Assembly (NCBI GenBank): GCA_040772085.1
Contig: JAXGYU010000001.1
Location: 1,240,001-1,304,000, forward strand
From: JAXGMV01 sp040772085
Lineage (GTDB): Bacteria; Chloroflexota; Anaerolineae; Anaerolineales; Anaerolineaceae
Reading direction: 5' to 3'
Length of the DNA stretch: 64,000 bases
This document shows positions 54,207 to 62,275 of this stretch, piece after piece. The position numbers were made by a program, and so were the translations under genes. How positions within the stretch are numbered: the stretch's first letter is position 1; each line of letters starts with the position of its first letter. The notes below the pieces were generated by a model. The model saw only the letters and a program-made list of their open reading frames with translations, was not told the DNA's origin and searched no databases.

Positions 54207-54225
54207 GAACCCGCAGCGTGGGTTC
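54207..54225 (-). terminator. Intrinsic terminator after gdx
   Basis: GAACCC/GGGTTC stem with extra GC/GT pairs and a 3-base loop, followed on the minus strand by TGTTTTC. It is 27 bases past the gdx stop. Confidence 0.72.
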
Positions 54226-54251
54226 ACTAGGGCCTGCTCTGAGGGTGAAAG

Positions 54252-54572
54252 TTAGTGGGTGCTCGTGATGCGCAGCCCGATAATGCCGGCCAGCAGCAGC
54301 ACCAGCGAGACCAGCTTGAGCACATCACGCGATTCGCCCAGCCATAACATGCCGACGATCGCCGTGCCAGCCGCGCCGATGCCAGTCCAGACCGCGTAGG
54401 CGGAACCAACCGGCAGGCTCTTGAGCGCCTGCGAGAGCAGATACATGCTCAGGATGAGGGTGATGACGAAACCGGCAGTCGGCAATGGTTTGGAGAAGCC
54501 TTCGGATTGTTTGAGCAGCAACGCCCAAGCCATTTCGAATAAGCCGGCAATAAAGAGGATGACCCACGCCAT
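54252..54572 (-). CDS. gdx: Small multidrug resistance (SMR) guanidinium exporter Gdx/SugE
   Basis: A 106-residue four-helix proton antiporter. The Gdx-type features are clear: MAWVILFIAGLFEMAWALLL with the catalytic Glu in TM1, YLLSQALKSLPVGSAYAVW and WTGIGAAGTAIVG. SMR proteins of this subfamily export guanidinium. The ATG at 54572 lies just after a guanidine-II riboswitch whose second hairpin abuts the SD (AAGGAG). The gene has its own promoter and terminator. Function is strongly supported by the riboswitch. Confidence 0.95.
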   Translation of the reverse strand: MAWVILFIAGLFEMAWALLLKQSEGFSKPLPTAGFVITLILSMYLLSQALKSLPVGSAYAVWTGIGAAGTAIVGMLWLGESRDVLKLVSLVLLLAGIIGLRITSTH

Positions 54573-54587
54573 GATAAAACTCCTTGG

Positions 54588-54633
54588 GAGAGGTCGTCCT
54601 CTCAAATTTTTAATCCGCTCCGGGTCGTCCCGG
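54588..54633 (-). ncRNA. Guanidine-II (mini-ykkC) riboswitch
   Basis: Two hairpins on the minus strand: P1 CCGGG-ACGA-CCCGG (54620-54633) and P2 GAGAGG-ACGA-CCTCTC (54588-54603), joined by a 16-base AT-rich linker. Paired stem-loops with ACGR tetraloops are the defining pattern of mini-ykkC. P2 is directly followed by the gdx SD; guanidine should stabilise the loop-loop pair and free the SD, turning translation on. Confidence 0.93.
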
Positions 54634-54654
54634 CGGCGCCGCGAACGGCGGCGA

Positions 54655-54682
54655 GCCAGCCAGCGCTATGAACCCTGGCTGG
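54655..54682 (-). repeat. Hairpin at the 5' end of the gdx leader
   Basis: CCAGCCAG and CTGGCTGG pair as an 8-base stem; a GC-rich second stem (GCCGCC/GGCGGC) follows before the riboswitch. Probably leader structure; no known motif. Confidence 0.5.
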
Positions 54683-54690
54683 TCAGTCAC

Positions 54691-54696
54691 ATTCTA
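54691..54696 (-). promoter_or_regulatory. Extended -10 promoter of the gdx leader
   Basis: TGTTAGAAT on the minus strand, extended -10, with the transcription start about 110 bases before the gdx ATG. The nonamer is identical to that upstream of the S-component gene at 18393. Confidence 0.5.
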
Positions 54697-54733
54697 ACAT
54701 GATGAGGTTGGAGAGTTCTTCGCGGCTGCTGGT

Positions 54734-54994
54734 TCAATCACGCCAGCGGCGCGCGTATTTTTTATAGACGAACTGGTTGATGTAGCGATTCAGGTCAATG
54801 CCTTCGAGGGCAAGCCCTTTCATTCTCTCAATGTGTTCCTTGCCGGCACTCTCATACGTGTACAAGTAAATGGATTCATCGTCGAACTGCACCAGGATGT
54901 AATCCGCTCCGATGCCATAAGCCACCACACCGGAATATCCGCTCAAGTTCTGGTATGGCACCATTCCGACTTCCATGTAAATGCGATCTTCCAT
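54734..54994 (-). CDS. KTSC-domain-like small protein
   Basis: An 86-residue protein with the KTSC-like pattern: IYLYTYESAGKEHIERMKGLALEG and LNRYINQFVYKKYARRW. Such domains bind nucleic acid or lysyl-tRNA synthetase-like partners, but roles are poorly known. SD GGAGG lies before the ATG. It precedes gdx on the same strand but gdx has its own promoter. Confidence 0.68.
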   Translation of the reverse strand: MEDRIYMEVGMVPYQNLSGYSGVVAYGIGADYILVQFDDESIYLYTYESAGKEHIERMKGLALEGIDLNRYINQFVYKKYARRWRD

Positions 54995-55030
54995 CTTCCC
55001 CTCCTTGTGGTGCAGGTGCTGGGCAGCGCG

Positions 55031-55996
55031 TCAGAACGCGGCGAAATGCTTCAGCACCCGCAGCGCGCGCAGCGTGATCCAGCGGCTGGGCTGACCTTCC
55101 TGCTCGCCAAAGTCTATCAACGCCTCGCCGGGGTAAAGCACATCCAGCAGCCAGCGTCCATCCGCCTGTTGTTTTGCCCGCACCATGTCCAGCGCTTCAT
55201 CCAGGCGTGGATCAGTCTTCATTCCCGTCCGGCGCAGGTAATCGAGCGCGCGCAATACATCATAATGCCACCAGTTGGGGAACGCGAAGTACGAGTATGG
55301 CGGGCCGCCTTTGCGGTCATGACTGATTGGATCGCCAGTAGACAAGCTGCGGAACGGATGGCGGTCGAGCAGGTAATCCTGACCCTTTTCGCGTGCGGCT
55401 GCCAGCTCATAATTGGCGCCAAAATGCAATTCATATTCGTAGAAGCCTTCGAGGACACAAATGGTGGTGTTGAAGGACGAGCGCGTCGAGCCGAGCCAGG
55501 CGTCACAATTCCAGCCGCCGTCTTCCAGTTGTTCGCTCAACAGGCGGCTCACCAGCCCGTGGACGTCCTGTCCAAAATAGGCGCCGGATGCCAGCACCTG
55601 ACCATTGATACAAGGCTCAACCTCTCCAGCAAAAAAGGCGTTCTCCTGACATTCTTCGGGTCCGCTTTCCTTCCAGGTAACCTGCTGCCTGACACGTGAC
55701 AATGCCTGCCGCGCCGGCTGACCTTCCGGGTCGAGACCAAACTCACGCAGCAGTGTCAGGGCATGGAAGGTGGAGGTCCATTCCGGGTTCCAGGCGATAC
55801 CGCTCCAGGTGCCATCCGCGGCCTGCAGAGCCAGCAAGGTTGCGCCCCAGCCTTCGGTGGTCAATTTTACCCGTTCAGCCAGTACCTGATCCATGGGGCT
55901 GCCGGCGAGATCGCGCATCACCTGCCAGCGGATAGCGGGGTCAGAGTCGAGCAGCCACGCCAGAACTTCAGAGGTCATCAGAGAATTATTTTTCAA
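55031..55996 (-). CDS. Alpha-alpha toroid (squalene/hopene-cyclase-like) hypothetical protein
   Basis: A 321-residue protein whose Gln/Trp-rich helical repeats (QAADGTWSGIAWNPEWTSTFHAL, EQLEDGGWNCD, VRAKQQADGRWLLD) resemble the QW-type terpenoid cyclase/prenyltransferase toroid. The cyclase catalytic DxDD motif is absent, so enzymatic cyclisation is unlikely. The start is a TTG 7 bases after AAGGAG; a TTG two codons earlier and an ATG six codons later are alternatives. Short gaps (36 bases) suggest it is transcribed with the KTSC-like gene. Confidence 0.65.
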   Translation of the reverse strand: MKNNSLMTSEVLAWLLDSDPAIRWQVMRDLAGSPMDQVLAERVKLTTEGWGATLLALQAADGTWSGIAWNPEWTSTFHALTLLREFGLDPEGQPARQALSRVRQQVTWKESGPEECQENAFFAGEVEPCINGQVLASGAYFGQDVHGLVSRLLSEQLEDGGWNCDAWLGSTRSSFNTTICVLEGFYEYELHFGANYELAAAREKGQDYLLDRHPFRSLSTGDPISHDRKGGPPYSYFAFPNWWHYDVLRALDYLRRTGMKTDPRLDEALDMVRAKQQADGRWLLDVLYPGEALIDFGEQEGQPSRWITLRALRVLKHFAAF

Positions 55997-56140
55997 TGGC
56001 AAGCTCCTTCCACACCAGACGCATCATCTATAGCGCAGTTATAGCGTAAAAGGCGGCGGTATGCAAAATGTTATGAAGGTTGAGTCAATCGCGTCAGGAC
56101 GCGCGAGCATATACCCCCTCCCTGATTACAGTAATCACCT

Positions 56141-56264
56141 GATCTGCCAGACCGACCAGCAGGCTCTTGAGCTGCTGCGAGAGCAGATACATGACCAGGA
56201 TGTGTGTCACCTCCGAGCCGGCGGTCGGCAGTGGGTTGGCGAACCCGCTAGATTATCTGAGCAG
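56141..56264 (-). pseudogene. Decayed fragment of a gdx/SugE gene
   Basis: The minus strand is similar to the gdx coding region 54400-54520: it translates as SSGFANPLPTAG, then LVMYLLSQQLKSLLVG, against SEGFSKPLPTAG and LSMYLLSQALKSLPVG in gdx. A TAA (56251-56253) interrupts the frame, both ends are missing and no riboswitch precedes it. About 70-75% nucleotide identity by eye over roughly 120 bases. It is a relic of a duplication or of a second transporter subunit. Confidence 0.78.
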
Positions 56265-56268
56265 CCCC

Positions 56269-56802
56269 TCAACGTTTCAGCAGATGCCGTCCCAGCCAGA
56301 AAGCCCAAATCGGAAAGCCAAAGTACAGCACCGCGATGATGCTCATCAACAGGCTGTTTGGCAGCCATTTGACCGATCTGGCAACCAGGCCGGTGGCAAT
56401 GAGCCAGAAGCCGACGCCCAGGAGCATTGCCAAAGAGACCCATGGCACCTGCTGTTCAAAAGTCAGTACCTTGGTGACGAGCAGCAGTTGCAATGCAACG
56501 ACTACCAGCATCGCAATAACACCGACGATGGTAGCGATGCGCATTAATGCGGGGTTATAGGCTTTCAACATCCGGTACAACGCCAATGCGACCGGGATAG
56601 TCAGCAAATACTGGAGCCCGATGAGGATATCATTGAACATTCCAAACTGCTGTCCAAGAGCCATTTGAGACCTTGCAAAAAGGACGTACATGATGATGAG
56701 GAGCACAAATCCAATCGCGGAGATGATGCCAATCAAAATCGCAAGGACACCGATTCTTCGATCTGCCTCAACAGAAGTCGAGGCTTTTGACATGTTATCC
56801 AT
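56269..56802 (-). CDS. Hypothetical membrane protein (DUF4386-like)
   Basis: A 177-residue protein with about five hydrophobic segments and the pattern GLQYLLTIPVALALYRMLKAYNPALMRIATIVGVIAM, which is DUF4386-like. SD GAGGTGG lies before the ATG. Its 3' end abuts the decayed gdx fragment, which may mark a recombination scar. Function unknown. Confidence 0.65.
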   Translation of the reverse strand: MDNMSKASTSVEADRRIGVLAILIGIISAIGFVLLIIMYVLFARSQMALGQQFGMFNDILIGLQYLLTIPVALALYRMLKAYNPALMRIATIVGVIAMLVVVALQLLLVTKVLTFEQQVPWVSLAMLLGVGFWLIATGLVARSVKWLPNSLLMSIIAVLYFGFPIWAFWLGRHLLKR

Positions 56803-56934
56803 TGATCCACCTCTAAACTACCTAATAATGTCCTAACCCATCACAAGAATGGTTACAACTCATCAACCCTTCAACTATAACCAGGCCACCAGATCGATCA
56901 ACACCAACCGAGCACTGTGCATCTGGCTGCCAGT

Positions 56935-57459
56935 CTAAGCCGTACCTGGCTTTTCGAACGCATCATACTCGGCCGGCAGCGCGATGCCATACTGTTCGCA
57001 GAGCGCCTTGACATCGAAATAGTCATCCTCATCCAGCGTGTATCCGCTGTGGAACTTGACCATCCACTCAGGGGTGATGCAGCGCACAGGCTGCCCAGCG
57101 ATGGAACCCTGGCCGTGCAGCGATTCAAACGGATATTTGACGCCGAAGACATGGTTGCCTTCCTCGTCAAAGGTGAAGGAGTGGACGTCAAACAAACAGC
57201 CGTGACTGTCCTGCAGCACGAAATTACATTCCCAGGTGTCATCTCTGGGAATTTCGTTATAGCCGCGCTGTGCCATCAACTGCCTGAGCAGCGGGACGTC
57301 CTTATGCGCCACGGCCACATCCAGATCTTCATGGGTGCGCGTTTGTCTGCCGAGCAAAGCATCCACGCCCCAGCCGCCGTCGACCACCACCTCAATGCCA
57401 TGCTGATTAAGCAGATTGATGATCGCGATCACCTCGCCGGTCGGCATCTCCATGCTCAT
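56935..57459 (-). CDS. Nucleotidyltransferase (aminoglycoside/lincosamide resistance-like)
   Basis: A 174-residue protein of the ANT(2'')/LinA-like nucleotidyltransferase group: VVDGGWGVDALLGRQTRTHEDLD holds the G-G-W and D-x-D metal motif (HEDLDVAV). A third acidic residue lies in LFDVHSF. It could adenylylate an antibiotic or a small metabolite. It starts within a 4-base overlap of the preceding small membrane-protein gene, with GAGGG before it. Confidence 0.78.
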   Translation of the reverse strand: MSMEMPTGEVIAIINLLNQHGIEVVVDGGWGVDALLGRQTRTHEDLDVAVAHKDVPLLRQLMAQRGYNEIPRDDTWECNFVLQDSHGCLFDVHSFTFDEEGNHVFGVKYPFESLHGQGSIAGQPVRCITPEWMVKFHSGYTLDEDDYFDVKALCEQYGIALPAEYDAFEKPGTA

Positions 57460-57677
57460 CGCCGCACCCTCGCGGCAACGTACACCGCCAGTGAACTCAG
57501 TGCCATTATCAGCCCGCCGAAGAGGAAGAGCCAGAATAATGGCAGCAGAAAGAAAGGCTCCTGCAGCATGCCATCACTGCCTATAGTTGATCCGATCAAG
57601 TTGAACGTTACCAGACTGCCAACCGCTAATCCAAAAGCTGTCAAACTCAACCAAAGTAATACGCGTGACGGTTTCAT
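57456..57677 (-). CDS. Small two-helix membrane protein
   Basis: A 73-residue protein with two hydrophobic helices (LLWLSLTAFGLAVGSLVTF and LLPLFWLFLFGGLIMAL). AAAGGAGG lies before the ATG. It overlaps the nucleotidyltransferase gene by 4 bases. Unknown function. Confidence 0.62.
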   Translation of the reverse strand: MKPSRVLLWLSLTAFGLAVGSLVTFNLIGSTIGSDGMLQEPFFLLPLFWLFLFGGLIMALSSLAVYVAARVRR

Positions 57678-58015
57678 CACCGGCCTCCTTTGCTCACTAT
57701 TGGCAAATAGTAGCACAGGTGACATGTCAAATGCAATCGAATCAGATAAGGAAGGTAAGATTTTACATTTCCTAATCCGCTTGTTCTCATCGTCAACTGT
57801 GCATATCGCTCAGTGCTTTTTCAGGTAATTTCCACTTATACCAATATCATTAACAAACTCAGTAACGAATGGATGCTCTTTCACTTCTCACCTCTAGTCA
57901 GTTTTCCTTGCGACGCACTGCTTGTCCTGGTCAGGAAGTTGAAGGGGTCAAGATTTACACATTAGTAAAAAAAGTGCCTCCGACGCGGAGGCACTTTTAG
58001 CGGAATGAACTCTCT
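57678..58015. other. Intergenic region with a terminator
   Basis: 338 bases without a gene. The right part contains the terminator of the mevalonate operon; the rest is AT-rich, non-repetitive and holds the promoter of the small membrane-protein/nucleotidyltransferase pair. Nothing else was recognised. Confidence 0.6.
57970..57998 (-). terminator. Intrinsic terminator of the mevalonate operon
   Basis: A 13-base perfect stem (57970-57982 with 57986-57998) and a 3-base loop, with A/T runs at both ends, 18 bases after the DUF35 gene stop. Confidence 0.92.
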
Positions 58016-58420
58016 TTACCCAGCGGGGATAGCCGGGCGGAACTTATAACCATAGATCAGCATGCCGCGCTCGTCGCCATCCTGGCGCAGTTTACGGGTA
58101 ACCATTTCAACCGGCATGCCAATCTCAACCTTCTTGTCTTCCAGGTCTGTGAGCTGGGCAGTCACAATCGGCCCTTCATCTAGTTTGACCAGCGCGACGG
58201 CGTAGGGCGCCTGCGCTTCAAAACCAGCCGGAGCGTCCTTCATCACCGTGAAGGAATACACCTCACCATGCCCGCTGAAGGCATAGGGTTCCTTGGCTTC
58301 GCCGCCGCAATGCGGACAAACGTCACGCGGGGGGAAGATTTTGTCGTGACAGTGCGGGCAAACCTCACCGATAAGGGAGTATCTTTGTTTCTTCAAACGC
58401 CAATGACGCGGTATTTCCAT
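58016..58420 (-). CDS. DUF35 OB-fold/zinc-ribbon protein of the HMG-CoA module
   Basis: A 134-residue protein with a zinc ribbon (CPHCHDKIFPPRDVCPHCG) followed by an OB-fold acyl-CoA-binding domain (GEVYSFTVMKDAPAGF). In archaea the DUF35 protein bridges thiolase and HMG-CoA synthase and channels acetoacetyl-CoA. Here it is the last of four genes with those partners, after a 216-base gap. The zinc Cys residues are intact. SD is GGAG, about 12 bases upstream. Confidence 0.88.
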   Translation of the reverse strand: MEIPRHWRLKKQRYSLIGEVCPHCHDKIFPPRDVCPHCGGEAKEPYAFSGHGEVYSFTVMKDAPAGFEAQAPYAVALVKLDEGPIVTAQLTDLEDKKVEIGMPVEMVTRKLRQDGDERGMLIYGYKFRPAIPAG

Positions 58421-58636
58421 GCTTTTTTCGGCTCCAATTCACTAAATATCAATTTCTGCCTGTAAAGGCAAGTTTAGTTTAGCGGTGCGAACCTCTCAAT
58501 ACCTATCAAAATGAGCTGAAAAGCTATCCAGGCAGGCCAATGATTGTCCTTCCGGGACCTTCAGGGTCAATTCATTGATGGTGATCTTTACCGAATACTG
58601 TTCGGGAGTCGAGAACCTAGATCAGCACCTTACACA
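58421..58636. other. Gap inside the mevalonate operon
   Basis: 216 bases between the thiolase homologue and the DUF35 gene. No open frame worth calling. It may contain a promoter for the DUF35 gene. Confidence 0.45.
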
Positions 58637-59785
58637 CTACTCCACCCGCAGCACGTGCGCGACAGCGGACGAAGCTGGGCCGCCGAGAGAGACCACCAAC
58701 CCCTGCCGCGCGGCTGCGATCTGATTGACGCCGGCCGTCCCGCGCAGTTGCAATACAGACTCGACGATCTGATAGACCCCCGCCGCGCCCAGCGGATTGC
58801 CGCGCGCTTTCATGCCGCCCATGGTGCAAATAGGCAGGTCGCCGCTCAGATTGAGTCTGCCATCCGACGCCAGCCGCCAGCCTTCACCGGGCGCGGCGTA
58901 ACCGGCTGCCTCAAGCTGCAGCGCGGCATAGATTGAGAAGGTATCCGCCAGCTCAAAGAAATCCATCTGGTCAGGCGCCGTGCCGGCCTTCCGGCAGGCT
59001 TCCATCACTGCCTCAGCGACAGCGTTGAACGCCAGCACATCCTTCCGGTCATGCAGCGCCAGCGTATCAATCGCCGAAGCGCTGCCGGCAACGACCACTC
59101 GCTGTGTCTGCACGCTCAGGTCAGACCGCGTCAAAACCACCGCGGCAGCGCCATCAGCATACGGGGCCATATCGAACAGCCCGATCCGATCGCTGATCAT
59201 CTCGCCCGCTTCATAAGCCTCAGGTTTGATCGCCTTGCGGAACATGGCGTTCGGGTTGCCCGCGCCATTGGCGTGCGCGATGACGGGAAATGCCGCAAAG
59301 ACATTGCGCGGCACCTGATAGGTATGCATATAACGCTGCATCAGCAAGCCGGCAACACCAGCAGGTGTCAGCCCGGTCATGGCTTCATAGTCGTAATCCA
59401 GCGCGGTCGCGAGCGCCGAGTTGGAGGCTGAGCCTACCAGGTCGGTAAATTTCTCGACACCGACAGCAATGGCGCAATCGACATAACCTGACGCGACCGA
59501 CAGGTATGCCTGCCTGAACGCAGCCCCGCCCGATGCGCCAGCGGATTCGACTGAATATGCCTCAATGCCGCGCAGCGCTGACCAGTCCGCCAGCAGCGCG
59601 CCAAGATTCGCCTGGTGTGACTGGATGCTCGCCAGATAGTTGCCCACATACAGCGCCTGCGGTTTCAACCCGCCGGCATCCGCCCGGGCAGCATTGATCG
59701 CCTCAACCGCTAATGACCGCAGCGACCTCTCCCAATGTTCTCCTACCGCCACCTGTCCGATGCCCGCAATCACTACATCGCTCAT
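58637..59785 (-). CDS. Archaeal-type thiolase homologue lacking the catalytic Cys and both His
   Basis: A 382-residue SCP2/archaeal-type thiolase. The fold motifs are clear (AVGVEKFTD, FAAFPVIAHANGAGNP, ISDRIGLFDMAPYADGAAAVVL, SLGGPASSAVAHVL). In active members the nucleophile is Cys in ACASG and the acid/base residues are His in EVHD and GHPxGATG. Here these read SAGASG (Gly83, codon 59537-59539), ELADTF (Ala280, codon 58946-58948) and RGNPLGAAG (Asn330, codon 58796-58798). It cannot run standard thiolase chemistry; scaffold or Ltp2-like aldolase roles are alternatives. GAGG SD; 7 bases after HMG-CoA synthase. Confidence 0.93.
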   Translation of the reverse strand: MSDVVIAGIGQVAVGEHWERSLRSLAVEAINAARADAGGLKPQALYVGNYLASIQSHQANLGALLADWSALRGIEAYSVESAGASGGAAFRQAYLSVASGYVDCAIAVGVEKFTDLVGSASNSALATALDYDYEAMTGLTPAGVAGLLMQRYMHTYQVPRNVFAAFPVIAHANGAGNPNAMFRKAIKPEAYEAGEMISDRIGLFDMAPYADGAAAVVLTRSDLSVQTQRVVVAGSASAIDTLALHDRKDVLAFNAVAEAVMEACRKAGTAPDQMDFFELADTFSIYAALQLEAAGYAAPGEGWRLASDGRLNLSGDLPICTMGGMKARGNPLGAAGVYQIVESVLQLRGTAGVNQIAAARQGLVVSLGGPASSAVAHVLRVE

Positions 59786-59792
59786 GCTGCCT

Positions 59793-60881
59793 CTACTTCA
59801 TCATGATCTTGCCGCGGAAGCGCAAGTAAGTGCCATAATCGATCTCAACCCGTCTGGCAATATAGGCTGCCGTCGTCAGCGCCAGATGCTGGCGGTGTTC
59901 GATCACTGGCTGAACTGTCAGATCAAACGCGTCTGACCCCGCGCCTGAGCCGAAGGTGACCAGCAGTATGCGGTCGCCTGGTTTGGCATTGTCCAGCACG
60001 GCTGTCAGGCCAATCAGGCCGGCGCCGGCATAAGTGTTGCCGATCATGGGCGAGAGCAGACCTGTCTTGATCTGCTCGTCCTTAAAGCCGAGCAGCTTGC
60101 CGGCGCGCTGCGGGAACTTGGCATTCGGCTGATGGAAAATGGCGTACTGATAATCTTCAGCCTTGGTGCCGAGGTGCTCCATCAGGGTTTTGCCGGCGGT
60201 CGTAATGTGCTTGAAATATGCCGGCTCACCGGTAAACCGCTGACCATGCTCGGGATAATGCTGGTACGCACGCCGCCAGAAATCTGGTGTGTCCGTCACA
60301 AAAGAATACGAGGCATTGATGGTTGCCAGCGAATCCTCTGCCGGACCGATGATATATGCCGCGCCGCCAGATGCCGCGGTGTACTCCAGCGCGTCGCCCG
60401 GCCGCCCCTGGGCGGTATCCATGCCGATCGCCATGGCGTAATCAGCCATGCCCGATCCAACCAGTCCGATCGCCGCGACCATGGCTTCCGACCCTGCCTT
60501 ACAGGCAAACTGCCAGTCGGCAGCCTGCACATGCGGCGCGGCGCCGATTGCTTCAGCCACGACAGTGCCGCTCGGCTTGACGGCATATGGATGCGATTCT
60601 GAACCGACCCAGACCGCGCGCAATGCCTCGGGATGGATGCCGGCGCGTGCCAGCGCGTTGCGCGCCGCTTCGATCGACATGGTGATCACGTCTTCATCCA
60701 GTCCCGCGACCGCTTTCTCCCTGACCGGGAATCCGCCTTCGCCCTCGCTCCAGATGCGTGCGATTTCAGCGGCGGGCAGCCGGTAACGGGGCACGTACGC
60801 CCCATAGCCAGTAATGCCCACCGGACGGATGGGTTTGAGCAGTCGTTCAGGTTCCGCGACAGGTTGTTCGAGATCAGTCAT
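59793..60881 (-). CDS. Hydroxymethylglutaryl-CoA synthase (archaeal type)
   Basis: A 362-residue condensing enzyme that makes HMG-CoA from acetoacetyl-CoA and acetyl-CoA. The catalytic triad is intact: Glu in GLDEDVITM, Cys in WQFACKAGSE and His in AIFHQPNAKFP. Archaeal-type length and sequence (EAARNALARAG). GAGGAG SD. Its 5' end overlaps HMG-CoA reductase by 8 bases. Confidence 0.95.
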   Translation of the reverse strand: MTDLEQPVAEPERLLKPIRPVGITGYGAYVPRYRLPAAEIARIWSEGEGGFPVREKAVAGLDEDVITMSIEAARNALARAGIHPEALRAVWVGSESHPYAVKPSGTVVAEAIGAAPHVQAADWQFACKAGSEAMVAAIGLVGSGMADYAMAIGMDTAQGRPGDALEYTAASGGAAYIIGPAEDSLATINASYSFVTDTPDFWRRAYQHYPEHGQRFTGEPAYFKHITTAGKTLMEHLGTKAEDYQYAIFHQPNAKFPQRAGKLLGFKDEQIKTGLLSPMIGNTYAGAGLIGLTAVLDNAKPGDRILLVTFGSGAGSDAFDLTVQPVIEHRQHLALTTAAYIARRVEIDYGTYLRFRGKIMMK

Positions 60882-62148
60882 TTTTACTCCTCAAGTCCGA
60901 TAACAATTGCTGGGCAATGTCGATACGCACGGTCTTGGCCAGCACCATTTTCTCCGCAATTACATCCACTTCCTGCGCCAGCGCGCCGGCAGCCAGCGCT
61001 ACCTGACGGGCGTGCAAGCCCATATGCCCGCGCTGGATCCCTTCGGTTGCCAGCGCGCGGATCGCCGCCAGATTCTGTGCCAGCCCGACCGCGGTAATAA
61101 TCTGCGCCAGTTCGCTCGCCGTCGTGACGCCCATCAATTTTAATGCCGCCTGCGCTGCCGGGTGGACGCGGGTCGCACCGCCGACGATACCGACAGCCAT
61201 CGGCATCTCCAGTTCACCGACCAGATTGCCAGCTTCGTCTTTGCTCCAGGTACTCAGGCTGGTGTATCTGCCTGAGCGGGCGGCGTAAGCGTGCGCACCG
61301 GCTTCAATGGCACGCCAGTCATTGCCGGTAGCGATCACCACTGCGTCAACGCCATTCATGATGCCTTTGTTATGCGTCGCCGCGCGGTATGGATCGGCGG
61401 CAGCAAATGCCCAGGCAGCAATAATGTTGTCCCGGACAGTCTCCGCGGGGAAATCGTCCATCGCCAGCAGGTCCTTGCGAATAGTACAGCGGGCATACGC
61501 CAGCCGGTGGTCAGCCAGGTTGGAGAGGATGCGCAGCAGAACCCTGCCGCCGGTGATTTTTTCCACCAGCGGCGCCAGCCGCTCAACAGCCGTGTTGACC
61601 GCGTTCGCGCCCATCGCGTCGCGCACATCATAAATCAGGTGCAGCACCAGAAATTTGCCGAGCATAGGGTGTTCGAGCTCGCGTACCTGCAGGTCGCGCG
61701 CGCCGCCGCCCAAATTCGCCAGCACCGGATCAAAGCCGGAAGCAGCTTCGAGTAGTTGCTCTTTCTCCGCCAGGAGCGCCTGCACGGCACGGTTCGTATC
61801 GGTCAGATCGACGATTTGCATCTGACCAATCATCTCCGGCGGATCGGCGCGGGTGGTGAAGCCGCCCTCAGCCGCGGCGAGTTTTGCCATGAACGAAGCG
61901 CCGGCAACGACGGAAGGCTCTTCAACAGCCATAGGAATCAGCACCGGTCGGCCATTGATGACGAAATTGCGCGCGATGCCCAGCGGCAGCCCAAAGACGC
62001 CAACCGCGTTCTCGACCATATGATCTGCCAGCTCGGGCGTCATGGCAGCCGAGCCGCTCAAGGGCAGCAACGCATCGGGCGCGACGCCGCTCTCGTCGGC
62101 TAAACGTGCGAGGCGTTGTTCGATTGTCAGGTCATAAAACCGTTTCAT
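60874..62148 (-). CDS. mvaA: Hydroxymethylglutaryl-CoA reductase, class II
   Basis: A 424-residue HMG-CoA reductase that makes mevalonate. The start KRFYDLTIEQRLARLA, the ENAVGVFGLPLGIA motif (canonical ENVIG), EEPSVVA and DAMGANAVNT match class II (Pseudomonas mevalonii-type), which usually prefers NADH. It is the first gene of the mevalonate operon. SD is weak (TGAG). The operon supplies mevalonate for isoprenoids. Confidence 0.95.
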   Translation of the reverse strand: MKRFYDLTIEQRLARLADESGVAPDALLPLSGSAAMTPELADHMVENAVGVFGLPLGIARNFVINGRPVLIPMAVEEPSVVAGASFMAKLAAAEGGFTTRADPPEMIGQMQIVDLTDTNRAVQALLAEKEQLLEAASGFDPVLANLGGGARDLQVRELEHPMLGKFLVLHLIYDVRDAMGANAVNTAVERLAPLVEKITGGRVLLRILSNLADHRLAYARCTIRKDLLAMDDFPAETVRDNIIAAWAFAAADPYRAATHNKGIMNGVDAVVIATGNDWRAIEAGAHAYAARSGRYTSLSTWSKDEAGNLVGELEMPMAVGIVGGATRVHPAAQAALKLMGVTTASELAQIITAVGLAQNLAAIRALATEGIQRGHMGLHARQVALAAGALAQEVDVIAEKMVLAKTVRIDIAQQLLSDLRSKND

Positions 62149-62275
62149 TTGCTCAGATCACCTGTTTCAAGCATGGAAATCATCATATCATCTGAATAAA
62201 ACCTTCACAAGAATACCCGCATAATGCTTGCAATAGCTATCAGATTGAGTTCCAATCAGTAGTATCATGGTGAAA

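Noticed and set aside
56207..56443. A 78-residue minus-strand open frame over the gdx relic
   Set aside because: It is in a different frame from the gdx similarity and overlaps the DUF4386-like gene.
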